A stretch of DNA of 39,918 nt, taken from assembly GCA_019510465.1 (NCBI GenBank), contig JAEKKH010000152.1, positions 1 to 39,918 of the forward strand, written 5' to 3'. Positions 33,162 through 39,918 of the stretch are shown here, in pieces. Every line of letters starts with the position of its first letter. The first letter of the stretch is position 1. Source of the stretch: Burkholderiales bacterium. GTDB taxonomy: Bacteria > Pseudomonadota > Gammaproteobacteria > Burkholderiales > Burkholderiaceae_C. The notes below the pieces were generated by a model. It saw only the letters and a program-made list of their open reading frames with translations. It was not told the DNA's origin and did not search any database. The translations under genes were made by a program, and so were the position numbers.

Positions 33162-34393
33162 GGCTTGGCCCGCAGCTGGCGGTCGATGCGGGTCATCAGC
33201 CACATCCCGATCAGCGTGGTGCCCACGACCACGTAGCCGACGTCGGCGAAGTGCTCGATGCGCCCGTCGGCACCCGTCGAGACGATGAGGCCGGCCACCG
33301 CCGAGGCGACGCCGCCCGACACCTGCTGGATCGAGGAGCTGATCGCGTTGTAGGCGCCGCGCCGGGTCGGCTCGGGCACCTGCGAGGACAGCGCCTGGAA
33401 CGGGATCATGCGCGAGAAGATGCCGACGAACATGACGACGTTGACCAGGACCACCACCCACAGCGGCACGTGCCCGAGGTGCGTGTAGAGCAGCACCATC
33501 GACATCGTCACCACGCTGCCGAACAGGAAGACCTTGAGCTTGCCGATCTTGTCGGCCGCCTTGCCGATCATCGGTCCGAACATGATGGTGCACAGGCCCG
33601 TGCAGAAGTAGATCGTCGGGAGGTCGGCGGTGGCGATGCCGACGTTGTGGTTCAGGAACGCCGTGCTGAACGGCATCAGCATGAAGCCGCCGGTGGCCAG
33701 CAGCGTCACGGTCAGGAAGGGCGTCAGGTGGCGCGGCTCGGTCAGCGTGTGCCACAGGTGCATGAGTGGGCTGTGCTCCTGCGGCTTGCCCAGGTGGGCG
33801 TCGACGGGCTTGAGTCCGGCGCCGATCACGACCAGGCCGACCAGCCCGATGGCTGCCAGCACGAGGAACGGGCCGTGCCAGTTCCAGCGCTCCACCAGCA
33901 GGACGCCGGTCGGCAGCCCCAGCACCTGGCTCGCCGCGAAGGCGGTCTGGATCATGCCCATGACGCGCCCGCGCAGCGAGATCTCGAACAGGTCGGTGGC
34001 GATGGCCAGGACGATCGAGCCGATCACGCCGCCGAACACGCCGGTGAACACGCGCGCGGCCAGCAGCAGCTCGTAGGTCGGTGCGAGGCCGCATCCGAGG
34101 GTGCCGAGCAGGAAGCCGCCATAGAAGATCATCAGCAGCTTCTTGCGGTCGAAGCGGTCGGCGAAGCTCGCGGACACGAATCCCGAGATGCCGGCGCTGA
34201 ACGCGTAGGCCGATACGGCCACGCCGAACTGCCCGGTGGTGATCGTCAGCGCCGGCATGATCCACACGCCCAGCGGCGCCATCAGCATGAAGTCGATGAT
34301 GACGGCGAACTGCAGCACGGCGAGCAGGCCCACCACGAACTTCTGGTACGGCGTGAAGGCGGCGGCGGGCGTCGAAGAGGAGGGCGGGGCCAT
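33158..34393 (-). CDS. MFS transporter (drug/arabinose-efflux type)
   Basis: 411 residues, about 12 hydrophobic segments, a proton-driven exporter of the inner membrane. The start at 34393 (MAPPSSSTPAAAFTPYQKF) was chosen because upstream in-frame sequence is arginine-rich and non-membrane. TM1 is VVGLLAVLQFAVIIDFMLMA, the loop motif is SFADRFDRKKLLM, and GVFGGVIGSIVLAIATDLF resembles motif C regions of antiporters. It is divergent from a MarR regulator, with a perfect 18-bp palindrome between them, the usual arrangement for a pump induced by a toxic small molecule. The substrate cannot be told. Its stop overlaps that of the small convergent gene. Confidence 0.9.
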   Translation of the reverse strand: MAPPSSSTPAAAFTPYQKFVVGLLAVLQFAVIIDFMLMAPLGVWIMPALTITTGQFGVAVSAYAFSAGISGFVSASFADRFDRKKLLMIFYGGFLLGTLGCGLAPTYELLLAARVFTGVFGGVIGSIVLAIATDLFEISLRGRVMGMIQTAFAASQVLGLPTGVLLVERWNWHGPFLVLAAIGLVGLVVIGAGLKPVDAHLGKPQEHSPLMHLWHTLTEPRHLTPFLTVTLLATGGFMLMPFSTAFLNHNVGIATADLPTIYFCTGLCTIMFGPMIGKAADKIGKLKVFLFGSVVTMSMVLLYTHLGHVPLWVVVLVNVVMFVGIFSRMIPFQALSSQVPEPTRRGAYNAISSSIQQVSGGVASAVAGLIVSTGADGRIEHFADVGYVVVGTTLIGMWLMTRIDRQLRAKP

Positions 34394-34529
34394 GGAGGAG
34401 CGGTCTCTTGGTGTTCCAGCCCGCCATCTTCGCCGAGGACGTCTTGCTCCGGACTTACCGGGTCGACGGACGAGCGTTTCCTGGCGTCGAGTGACCCCAC
34501 CACGTCCCGTGCTTGCCGAGCGCATGCCC

Positions 34530-34558
34530 TTGCGGATATATTTCGCATGCGAAATAAA
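34530..34558 (+). promoter_or_regulatory. Candidate promoter of the marR-like gene
   Basis: TTGCGG (34530-34535) and AATAAA (34553-34558) are 17 bp apart; the start codon at 34567 lies 8 bases beyond, so the message is nearly leaderless. The 18-bp palindrome occupies the spacer and overlaps the -10, which predicts autorepression. Confidence 0.45.
34539..34556. promoter_or_regulatory. 18-bp perfect palindrome, probable MarR operator
   Basis: TATTTCGCA (34539-34547) meets its exact reverse complement TGCGAAATA. It is an AT-rich palindrome in the 173-bp divergent gap between the MFS and MarR genes, of the size typical for MarR dimers. It is close enough to control both promoters. Confidence 0.7.
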
Positions 34559-34566
34559 TCGACGCC

Positions 34567-35013
34567 ATGTCCAAGCCACCTCGCCTCATCTACCTGCTCA
34601 ACAGCGCGCAGCGCCGGCTGCAGCAGTTCGTCGCCGCCGAACAGGAGCGCGTCGCACGCGAGGGCGGCACGCCGCCGTCGCCGGCGCAGAGCGGCGTGCT
34701 GTTCGTGCTCGCGAAGGCGGACGGGGCGACGATGGGCGCGCTGGCGCAGGCGCTGGACCTCGCGCCGTCGGCGGTCTCGGGCCTCGTGCAGCGCATGGAG
34801 GCGCTCGGCTGGGTGCGGCGGCGCGCGAGCGAGCTAGATGCGCGCACCCAGCACGTCTGGCTGCAGCCGGCCGGCCGCGCGCTGCTGCCCTCGCTGCACA
34901 AGGCGCTGGCGCGCATCAACGACCGCCTGCTCGGCGACTTCTCGTCCGCCGAACTGCAGACGATCGGGCGCTGGCTGGAGCATGTCCGGACCCTGGGAGA
35001 CCCCGATGAGTGA
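34567..35013 (+). CDS. MarR family transcriptional regulator
   Basis: 148 residues, the normal size. The winged helix-turn-helix lies at about 36-105: GVLFVLAKADGATMGALAQA, then LDLAPSAVSGLVQRMEALGW (recognition helix) and the wing RRRASELDARTQHVWLQPAG with the conserved D-x-R. Flanking helices form the dimer interface. It is expected to repress the divergent MFS exporter and itself through the palindrome at 34539-34556, releasing DNA when a small ligand binds. The last 8 bases overlap the following alpha/beta hydrolase gene, so they form one transcript. Confidence 0.94.
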   Translation: MSKPPRLIYLLNSAQRRLQQFVAAEQERVAREGGTPPSPAQSGVLFVLAKADGATMGALAQALDLAPSAVSGLVQRMEALGWVRRRASELDARTQHVWLQPAGRALLPSLHKALARINDRLLGDFSSAELQTIGRWLEHVRTLGDPDE

Positions 35014-35926
35014 ACAACGCCCTTCCGACGCCGCCACGCTGCGGCCCGAGCCCGTCACGCTCACCTGCGCCGATGGCCAGCGCCTGCAGGGCCACTTCTT
35101 TGCCCCGCGCGGCGACGCGAGCGCGGCGCCGGTGCTGATCTCGCCGGCCACCGGCGTGCGCCAGCACTTCTACTGGCGCTTCGCCGACTGGCTGGCGGCG
35201 CAGGGCCACGCGACGCTGGTGTTCGACTATCGCGGCATCGGGCTGTCGCTGGACGGGCGGCTCGCCGACAGCCGCGCGCGGCTGGTCGACTGGGGCCGCC
35301 AGGACCAGGTCGCCGCGCTGCAGTGGCTGCTCGCGCGCAGCGGCGCCGCCCGCGTCGTGCTGGTGGGCCACAGCGCCGGCGGCCAGATGATCGGCCTGCT
35401 GCCCAACCACGACCGCATCGAGCGCGTCGTCGGCGTCGCCGCGTCGACCGGCTGGTTCGGCGGCATGCGGCTCGCGTTCGCGCTCAAGGCGCGGCTGGGC
35501 CTGCGCCTGCTGGTGCCGATCGGCACCTGGCTCAAGGGCTACGCTCCCACGTCCTGGCTGGGGCTGGGCGAGAACCTGCCGGCCCAGGTCGCGCGCGAGT
35601 GGGGCCAGTGGTGCGCGGCCGGCGGCTACGCCACCAACGCCGTGCGCGCGGGCCTCGCCGACGATTTCCACGCGCAGGTGCGCACGCCCATCGTGCTGCT
35701 GCATGCCGAGGACGACGACATCGCCAACCCCGTGACGGTGCGCGACCTGCTGCGCACGCTGCCCGCGTCGCCTCGCGCGGCGCTGCAGGTGCGCCCGCGC
35801 GACCACGGCCTGCGCGCGATCGGCCACCTCGACTGGTTCCGCCAGTCGCACCAGGCGCTGTGGCCGCTGCTGCGCCGCGCCGTGCTGGGCGAGATCCCGG
35901 TCGAGACGCCGGCCGCGCGCGTGTGA
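35006..35926 (+). CDS. Alpha/beta hydrolase family protein
   Basis: 306 residues. The fold is visible as PVLISPATGVRQHFYWRFAD (oxyanion-strand region), TLVFDYRGIGLS, and the nucleophile elbow GHSAGG with S123. The probable acid is in AEDDDIAN (D236-D238) and the catalytic histidine is H274 in IGHLDWF. There is no signal peptide, so it is cytosolic. The start at 35006 overlaps the MarR gene and has GGGAG upstream. Being in one operon with the regulator of an exporter, it may break down the same compound, for instance an ester or lactone; this is inference. The end of the gene runs into a GTGAGC repeat. Confidence 0.9.
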   Translation: MSEQRPSDAATLRPEPVTLTCADGQRLQGHFFAPRGDASAAPVLISPATGVRQHFYWRFADWLAAQGHATLVFDYRGIGLSLDGRLADSRARLVDWGRQDQVAALQWLLARSGAARVVLVGHSAGGQMIGLLPNHDRIERVVGVAASTGWFGGMRLAFALKARLGLRLLVPIGTWLKGYAPTSWLGLGENLPAQVAREWGQWCAAGGYATNAVRAGLADDFHAQVRTPIVLLHAEDDDIANPVTVRDLLRTLPASPRAALQVRPRDHGLRAIGHLDWFRQSHQALWPLLRRAVLGEIPVETPAARV

Positions 35927-35950
35927 GCGTGAGCATGAGCGTGAGCGTGA
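35923..35950. repeat. GTGAGC hexanucleotide repeat at the hydrolase stop codon
   Basis: Four and a half tandem units (GTGAGC, GTGAGC, ATGAGC, GTGAGC, GTGACG) begin inside the last codons of the hydrolase gene. The stop TGA itself is part of the first unit. Repeat slippage would not change the protein. The 93-bp gap to the convergent gene otherwise shows nothing. Confidence 0.75.
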
Positions 35951-36019
35951 CGCCGCGCTCGCGCGCCAGCGCCGCGGACGACGCCGGCAGCGGGTGTCAT
36001 GGCGAGGCGACCGGATGCC

Positions 36020-38725
36020 TCACGCCTGCAGCAACTGCTTCTGGATCGCCTTGCCGTTGCCGCCGAGCTTCATCGCCGCGACGGCCGCGCGCAAGGCCGG
36101 CGGCAGGTCGCGCGGCCCGTCGACGCGCAATTCCAGCAGCAGCCCCAGCAGCAGCGCCATGTCGCGCGGCGGATTCTCGGGGCAAGCCAGCACCGCGGCC
36201 CCCAGCAGCGTGAACACGAGCTCGCCGAGCCCGGGATCGGCGCGCAACGCGGCCTGCAGGCTCTTGTGCAGGCGCGCGAGCTTCGGCAACGGGCCGGCCA
36301 CCAGCTCGCGCAGCGCCGCGGCCAGCGCCGTCGCGTCGATGCGGCCTTCGGCATGCGCCTGCACGAGGGCGTCGACGGCGATGGCCGTCTGGCCCGGCTC
36401 CTTGCCGCACAGCGCCAGCAGCAGCAGCAGGTTCGCCATGTCCGTCATCGGCGTCGCGGGGTCGAGCAGCGGCTCGAGGTAGGCACGGTTCTGCCACTGC
36501 GCCTCCCACCAGTCCAGGTTGTTGCCGAAGGCTCGCACCCCTTCGGCGAAGAACGCGCGCAGGTCCGACGGCAGGAGCGTGGCCGAATGCCGGATGGCGC
36601 CGGCGTCGATGCCGGCGAACGGCGACCAGCGGAACCACAGCCGCGCCTTGCCCTGGCCGCAGTGGCGCCGCGCCGCCAGCGGCGCGTCCTCGTCCGCGGC
36701 GCATGGCGGCCGCGCCTCGAGCATGACGTCGTGATGCGTGTACGACTTGCCGTCGTACTCGTGCGTCCGGCTTTCCAGGCGCATCGCATAGCGGGCGGCC
36801 AGCGCGCCGTCCGGGCCCAGGCCGGGATGGCGCGCGTCGAGCGCCGCGTCGTCCGCGCCGGGATGGCGGATGCGCGCCGCGGCCGCGAACAGCCGGCGCT
36901 CGGCGCCCGGGGCGATGTCGTCTGCCAGCGCGTAGCGCAGCGCGCGGACGAACGGCGAGTCGGCGAGCGCGCGCGCCGCGGCCAGGACCGGCGGCGCCGC
37001 GCCGGGCGCCAGGCGCAGCAGCGCGCGCTCCTGCTCGGCCTCGGTCGGCGCCACGCCGGCCGCCGCATGCGCCTGCCAGCGCTCGACCAGCGCCACGGGT
37101 GCGATGAAGCCCTCGCGGTGCGTGGGCGTGGCCAGCGGCGTCAGTCGATGGCCGGCGATCGTCGAGCGCGCCAGCTCATCGATGCGCGCGACCAGGAGGG
37201 CGTCCGCGGGGCTCGCGTTGCCGCCGTTGTCCACGCCCACCTGGCCCGGCGCCAATTCGCTCGCCGCGACGAAGCGCAGCAGGCGCGCGAGCTCGCGCGG
37301 CAGCAAGCCCTTCACGCGCGCCGCACGCTTGAGGACGGGGCCGAACAGTGCCTTCGCGTCGACGATCGGCGTCGCCGCCACGAGTCCTGCGATCGCTCGT
37401 TCGAAGTCGTCGACGTCCTCGGCGTGCTCGAACACGTGCGCGATGGTGTCGGCGAGATCCGGCAGGTCGGCGATCGGCGCGAGGCGGCGATCGTCCGCGA
37501 GCGGGTCTGCCGGGCCGCGGCCCGGCGTGGCGGGCGCTGCGGGCGGCGGCGGGGGGACGTCCGCGGGCGCCCCGAGCAGCGCCTGCAGCGCCGCGCGGTT
37601 CGTCGCGCCCACGTGGGCCGCCAGGCCGTCGAGGCGCACGCGCAGCGCCTCGTCCACGCCCCACGTCGACAGCCTGGCCAGCACCGTCGCCTGCAGCCTG
37701 GCGTTCGCGTGCAGCAGGCCCATCGCCGCGACGTCGGACGCGCGCGCCGCGCCCCCCGGTTCGCGCGCGACCAGCCGATCGAGCAGCTTGAGCGCGGCCT
37801 CGAGCTGCGTCTTGACGGACGACGCCATCACCGGCCGCAGGGCCTCGAGCAGGTCGTCGGCGCCGATCGGCGCCTCGGCATCGACCCGCCCGAGGACCTC
37901 GAGCGCCAGCGTGACGGTGGGCGCGATGCGGCTGGCGCACAGGGCCAGGTAGCGCGGCAGGTGGGCCCGCAGTTCCTCCGTCGTGGGCTCCAGCGCGCCG
38001 TGGAAGCGCGAGAACCAGCCGGCGCGGTACTGCGGCCAGTCTTTCTCGAGCGCGCCGAGCGTGCGGTCCAGCAACTGCGCGCGCGTGGCGACGCCGTCGT
38101 CCACCAGGCTCTTCAGCAGCGTGACCCAGTCGGTGCGCGGGTTGTGGTTGTACTTGTCCGACGACGCCAGGCTGACGTCGCCGGTGCCCTCGACGTCGAA
38201 CACGCGCAGCAGCGCGGGACGCAGTCCGGGGTCGGCATCGAACAGCGCGGACAGCTCGGCGTCGGAGCGCAGCGTCCGCGGCAGCGAGATGAGCCCCAGC
38301 GTGTAGGCGTCGGTCTCGGGCCGCGGGGCGAGGCCGGCGGCGATCAGCTTGGAGACGGGGCGGATCATGGCCGGCGAGCGCGCGAGCATCGCGTCCGCCA
38401 GGCCGTCGAGCGAGCGCGGCTTGAACTCGTGGCACAGCGACAGCAGCATCTCGTCGCGCACCCGGCTGTGCGCGACGTCGCGCGCTGTGCCGCACAGCAC
38501 GATGGCGATGTCCACGGCGTGCAACTGCGCAGCGCTGGGCGGGCCGCCCCACTCGAGCGGCGGACTGCTCCAGCGCGCGGTGTTGGCGAGCTCCAGCATC
38601 CGCGCCACCGACGCGCGCTCGACGGCCCGCTGCGCCGGTGTGCACGCGCGCAGCAGCGCGAGCGTGGCGTCCGGATCGCCGCCGTGGACGGCCTTCTCGA
38701 GATCGGTCTTCGGGACGAACGCCAT
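36020..38725 (-). CDS. DUF6493 family protein
   Basis: 901 residues, cytosolic, rich in paired helices that look like HEAT/ARM-type repeats, with no enzyme motif I can name. The family call rests on stretches such as NHNPRTDWVTLLKSLVDDG, DWPQYRAGWFSRFHGALEPT and the C-terminal part LWFRWSPFAGIDAGAI with LPSDLRAFFAEGVRAFGNNL, recognised from memory as DUF6493. The domain-poor middle (about 390-420) is an Ala/Pro linker. Its ATG follows the SWIM gene's TGA with no gap, so the two are translationally coupled and surely act together. Such helical-repeat proteins often scaffold other proteins; the function here is unknown. Confidence 0.82.
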   Translation of the reverse strand: MAFVPKTDLEKAVHGGDPDATLALLRACTPAQRAVERASVARMLELANTARWSSPPLEWGGPPSAAQLHAVDIAIVLCGTARDVAHSRVRDEMLLSLCHEFKPRSLDGLADAMLARSPAMIRPVSKLIAAGLAPRPETDAYTLGLISLPRTLRSDAELSALFDADPGLRPALLRVFDVEGTGDVSLASSDKYNHNPRTDWVTLLKSLVDDGVATRAQLLDRTLGALEKDWPQYRAGWFSRFHGALEPTTEELRAHLPRYLALCASRIAPTVTLALEVLGRVDAEAPIGADDLLEALRPVMASSVKTQLEAALKLLDRLVAREPGGAARASDVAAMGLLHANARLQATVLARLSTWGVDEALRVRLDGLAAHVGATNRAALQALLGAPADVPPPPPAAPATPGRGPADPLADDRRLAPIADLPDLADTIAHVFEHAEDVDDFERAIAGLVAATPIVDAKALFGPVLKRAARVKGLLPRELARLLRFVAASELAPGQVGVDNGGNASPADALLVARIDELARSTIAGHRLTPLATPTHREGFIAPVALVERWQAHAAAGVAPTEAEQERALLRLAPGAAPPVLAAARALADSPFVRALRYALADDIAPGAERRLFAAAARIRHPGADDAALDARHPGLGPDGALAARYAMRLESRTHEYDGKSYTHHDVMLEARPPCAADEDAPLAARRHCGQGKARLWFRWSPFAGIDAGAIRHSATLLPSDLRAFFAEGVRAFGNNLDWWEAQWQNRAYLEPLLDPATPMTDMANLLLLLALCGKEPGQTAIAVDALVQAHAEGRIDATALAAALRELVAGPLPKLARLHKSLQAALRADPGLGELVFTLLGAAVLACPENPPRDMALLLGLLLELRVDGPRDLPPALRAAVAAMKLGGNGKAIQKQLLQA

Positions 38726-39918
38726 TCAGCGCCTTCGGCTGGCCTCGGCGGCCAGCATGTGCTTGCAGGGGCCGCGCCGCCCCTGGTGCGCGGCGTGCCA
38801 GGGGCACGTGCAGTGGAGTTCGCCGGCCCTGTCGCGCACGCGGTGCAGCACACCGCCGCTGCGCACCGTGGCCTCGAACGGCTCGTCCTCGAGCACCGTG
38901 ACCGCGGCCCCGGCGATCAGCTCGCGCGCGGCGGCGAGGCGGGGGTGCATGTCCTCCACGCCCGACAGGTCGAATGGCAGCACGCGGTGGAAGTAGTGGC
39001 CGTCGGCGAGGTCGAAACCCGCCAGACCGCAGGCACCCAGCACCTGCAGCGCGTCCTCGACCTCGCCCGGAGCCAGCGCGAGCTCGGCTGCGAGCGACCC
39101 GGCGTCCAGCCGCGACTGCCAGGAGAGCGCGGCGCGAACGCGCGCCAGCAGGGCCTCGCTGTGCGTGCTGGCATGCAGCAGGGCGCGCAGGGCCTGGCCC
39201 TCGCCGGAGAAGCCGCGCCACACCTCGGGGCTCAGCGCGAGCGTCAGTCGAGCCTGGCCGAAGTCCAGCACCCAGGCGCTGGCCTGCTGCGCGTCGTCGG
39301 CGTACACGGCCAGCGAGTCGGCGCGCGGCAGCAACGGCTCCAGCACGCGCAGGCGGCGGGTGTCGGTGACGCGCACGCCGCGCTCGCTGGCCCGCGTCGT
39401 GGTGAACAGGCCCGCGGGTCCGGGGACGACCCAGAGCGGCGTGCGGCTGGTCGAGGCCTTGGGCAGCGTGCGCAGGAAGCGCAGCGCGTCCGGCGCGGAG
39501 ACCTCGAAGCGCCGGCGCATCGCCGCCTGGCAGGATTGCACCTCCACCATGCCGCGCACCCAGCGCGTGGGCAGCTCGACCTTGCGCTCGGTGACCGCGG
39601 CGGCGCCGGTTCGCAGCGTCAGTTCGTCGGGCCCCACCGCCAGCTCCAGCCCGGCGTCGTCGCGCACGCGGGCCAGGGCGGCGCGCATGGGCGCGTTGAA
39701 ATCGACGTTGGTGCTGCCCTTGGCGATGACCTGCCCGTCGTAGGCCGTGGGCAGCACGTCGGCGCGCACGTAGGTGCTGCAGCACGACGAGAAGCCCTCG
39801 AAGCGCAGCAGCCCGCCGCCCGAGGTGACCACCGGGTCGGCCAGCGCGATCGCGCGCGCCACCGAGTTCGCCGGCGTGAAGAAGCGCGAGCCGACCACCC
39901 GGTGCACCGCGGTCAGCA
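38726..39918 (-). CDS. SWIM zinc-finger family protein (5' end outside window)
   Basis: About 396 residues are visible. The frame stays open to the window edge (Leu-Thr-Ala precede the GTG at 39907), so that GTG is probably not the start. The SWIM finger is at the C terminus: CTCPWHAAHQGRRGPCKH, a CxC-x(n)-CxH zinc site that in this family binds DNA or protein. Upstream is a long domain of alternating strands (SGGGLLRFEGFSSCCSTYVR, then TPLWVVPGPAGLF) and a helical part with a possible winged-helix (AAELALAPGEVEDALQVLGA). It is followed with zero spacing by the DUF6493 gene. SWIM proteins beside such partners recall clusters with MoxR ATPase and VWA genes, for example E. coli yehQ. Confidence 0.85.
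   Translation of the reverse strand, partial: LTAVHRVVGSRFFTPANSVARAIALADPVVTSGGGLLRFEGFSSCCSTYVRADVLPTAYDGQVIAKGSTNVDFNAPMRAALARVRDDAGLELAVGPDELTLRTGAAAVTERKVELPTRWVRGMVEVQSCQAAMRRRFEVSAPDALRFLRTLPKASTSRTPLWVVPGPAGLFTTTRASERGVRVTDTRRLRVLEPLLPRADSLAVYADDAQQASAWVLDFGQARLTLALSPEVWRGFSGEGQALRALLHASTHSEALLARVRAALSWQSRLDAGSLAAELALAPGEVEDALQVLGACGLAGFDLADGHYFHRVLPFDLSGVEDMHPRLAAARELIAGAAVTVLEDEPFEATVRSGGVLHRVRDRAGELHCTCPWHAAHQGRRGPCKHMLAAEASRRR

Noticed and set aside
32511-34427. Minus-strand frame of 638 codons covering the MFS gene and the small genes
   Set aside because: Only its last 57 codons (32511-32684) have gene character; the rest is a shadow of the MFS transporter read in another frame.

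Overview
The window is about 40 kb of very GC-rich, densely packed bacterial DNA. Gene content points to a betaproteobacterium of the order Burkholderiales, probably near Rubrivivax, Leptothrix or Roseateles. The grounds are a leucine-degradation cluster carrying DUF4126, YbaK, DUF1289 and HCCA-isomerase genes, a fused indolepyruvate oxidoreductase, a cobalamin-dependent ribonucleotide reductase, and GC-rich intergenic repeats. The assignment is by recognition of families, not by a search. I see no rRNA, tRNA, CRISPR array, integrase or insertion sequence.

Layout. 1-5030: three head-to-tail M13 zinc metallopeptidase genes, the first cut by the window edge. 5093-6279: a P-loop kinase and a small TonB-C-domain protein. 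6355-10624: a minus-strand fused indolepyruvate ferredoxin oxidoreductase, divergent from an Lrp/AsnC regulator. 10763-11353: a DinB-like protein. 11529-20998: a leucine/isovalerate catabolic cluster behind a perfect 24-bp palindrome that overlaps its promoter. Its order is mccB, two secreted paralogues of unknown function, a 3-methylglutaconyl-CoA hydratase, DUF4126, mccA, HMG-CoA lyase, YbaK-like, DUF1289 and HCCA isomerase. Together MccA/MccB, LiuC and HMG-CoA lyase take 3-methylcrotonyl-CoA to acetyl-CoA and acetoacetate. The preceding enzyme, isovaleryl-CoA dehydrogenase, is not in the window. 21221-22930: an MHS-type transporter with a clear terminator. 23192-27836: a helical-repeat GGDEF protein just upstream of a class II ribonucleotide reductase. 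28230-31472: a large di-heme lipoprotein with two discoidin-like domains. 31500-33161: three small uncharacterised genes and intergenic DNA with palindromes. 33158-35926: an MFS exporter divergent from a MarR regulator, which overlaps an alpha/beta hydrolase gene. 36020-39918: a minus-strand DUF6493 protein directly abutting a SWIM zinc-finger protein that runs off the window.

The least explained parts are the DUF6493/SWIM pair, which is probably the distal end of a larger multi-gene system beyond position 39918, the di-heme discoidin lipoprotein, the secreted paralogue pair inside the leucine cluster, and the small divergent genes at 32.5-33.2 kb. Several sharp palindromes mark likely operators, at 11529-11552, 34539-34556, 10044-10065 and 27917-27950.
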